A stretch of DNA of 6,097 bases from positions 1 through 6,097 of the forward strand of contig DGFC01000076.1 of the NCBI GenBank assembly GCA_002391465.1, in the 5' to 3' direction. The notes beneath the pieces are model-generated. The model was not told the origin of the DNA and did not search any database. It saw only the letters and a list, made by a program, of their open reading frames with translations. A program made the translations under genes and the position numbers. The DNA is from Firmicutes bacterium UBA3910. Lineage in GTDB: Bacteria > Bacillota > Limnochordia > Darwinibacteriales > Darwinibacteriaceae. Shown here in pieces: positions 5,290 through 6,097 of the stretch. Positions within the stretch are counted from its first letter, which is position 1, and each line of letters starts with the position of its first letter.

Positions 5290-6097
5290 ATGCGGACTTA
5301 TCCCATTGCCACAATCGATTTAGAACAGGCTAAGGAGTTTCAATTCAGACTGGTCGATTTGATCATGCGCGAGTTTCGCGGCGATGAGTTTCTCCAGGCC
5401 GGTGACTACGGTGTTGTTCCCGGAAAGGGCAAGCCTGTTTACACGGAAAAGGTGGAAAGGGTTTTGGCCGAGTTTTTCCACGCCGAGGCCTGCGCCCTCG
5501 TGCGGGGAGCAGGCACGGGTGCCCTCCGCTCTGTCTTTAACGCCAAAGCCGGACCGGGACAGAAAATCCTGGTCCATACCGCACCCATCTATCCCACCAC
5601 GAGGGTGATCATTGAGTCCATGGGCTTAGAAACAGTGGCGGTGGACTTTAACGAACCGCAGACCTGGGACAAAAACGTGATCCAGGCGGTTGATTTCTGC
5701 CTAGTCCAGCATACCAGACAGATTCCTTCCGATCGCTATCACTTAGGCGAGACAATTGAACTGCTTAAGGAAATCAACCCATCCCTCTTTATTCTAGTAG
5801 ATGATAACTACGCTGTAATGAAGGCGGAAAAAATTGGCATAGAGGCAGGGGGAAGCGCCAGTGCCTTTTCCCTCTTTAAGCTCCTTGGCCCGGAAGGGAT
5901 AGGCTGCGTTCTGGCTGATCAAAGCACAATCGATAAGCTTAACGAGCTAAATTACTCAGGTGGAAGCCAGGTACAGGGCCACGAAGCGCTGGAGGCACTG
6001 CGCTCCCTCGTCTACGCCCCTGTTATGCTTGCCCTGCAGAAGGAAGCGGCCGATGAGGTTGTGGCTAGGCTCAACGCAGGCGAGGTAAAGGGCATCA
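5290..6097 (+). CDS. yhfS: YhfS-like PLP-dependent aminotransferase, 3' truncated
   Basis: The first 269 codons of a fold-type I PLP enzyme are open to the right edge; E. coli YhfS is about 360 residues, so roughly three quarters is present. Visible landmarks are the phosphate-binding glycine loop RGAGTGALR (72-80), LVDDNYAV (169-176) whose aspartate should contact the PLP ring nitrogen, and FSLFKLLGPEGIGCVL (193-208) with Lys197 as the Schiff-base lysine. The reaction may be transamination, a beta- or gamma-elimination, or a related amine reaction; the sequence does not say which. AGGAGG (5278-5283) overlaps the php stop and lies 6 bases ahead of ATG 5290, so it is co-transcribed with php. 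In E. coli yhfS is also part of the operon. No stop or frameshift was seen in the part present. Confidence 0.87.
   Translation, partial: MRTYPIATIDLEQAKEFQFRLVDLIMREFRGDEFLQAGDYGVVPGKGKPVYTEKVERVLAEFFHAEACALVRGAGTGALRSVFNAKAGPGQKILVHTAPIYPTTRVIIESMGLETVAVDFNEPQTWDKNVIQAVDFCLVQHTRQIPSDRYHLGETIELLKEINPSLFILVDDNYAVMKAEKIGIEAGGSASAFSLFKLLGPEGIGCVLADQSTIDKLNELNYSGGSQVQGHEALEALRSLVYAPVMLALQKEAADEVVARLNAGEVKGI

Noticed and set aside
5384..5608. 74-codon plus-strand open frame
   Set aside because: It sits in another frame inside yhfS, which is open and has PLP-enzyme motifs throughout this region.

Overview
The window carries most of one co-directional plus-strand operon. It is a variant of the cluster known in Escherichia coli as the yhf operon (yhfZ, yhfY, yhfX, yhfW, php, yhfU, yhfT, yhfS), whose physiological role was, to my knowledge, not settled. 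Strong Shine-Dalgarno sequences, GTG and TTG starts, moderate GC by eye and a group II intron remnant of a type I associate with Clostridia-like genomes suggest a Bacillota (Firmicutes) host rather than an enterobacterium. That host call is inference.

Layout: bases 8-113 look like the 5' end of a bacterial group II intron, cut off inside domain I. Bases 114-236 hold a good sigma-A-type promoter (TTGCCA, 17 bp, TAAAAT with an extended TG). A perfect 8-bp inverted repeat follows it directly and is the obvious operator candidate. Then come yhfZ (regulator), yhfY (stand-alone PRD protein), yhfU (small glycine-rich DUF2620 protein) and yhfT (multi-pass membrane protein). A 60-bp gap follows with a terminator-like hairpin whose T-run abuts the next ribosome binding site. 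After it come an amidase-signature-family enzyme starting at TTG, php (phosphotriesterase-homology metal hydrolase, ATG directly after the amidase stop) and yhfS (PLP-dependent aminotransferase-like), which runs off the right edge.

Reading it as a system (inference): YhfZ and YhfY sense an effector and perhaps phosphorylation state. YhfT, probably with YhfU, moves a solute across the membrane. The amidase and Php act as hydrolases on an imported amide and an ester, lactone or phosphoester bond, and YhfS does PLP chemistry on an amine. The main novelty is the amidase-family gene set between yhfT and php, which the E. coli operon lacks, while yhfX and yhfW are absent from the part visible here.
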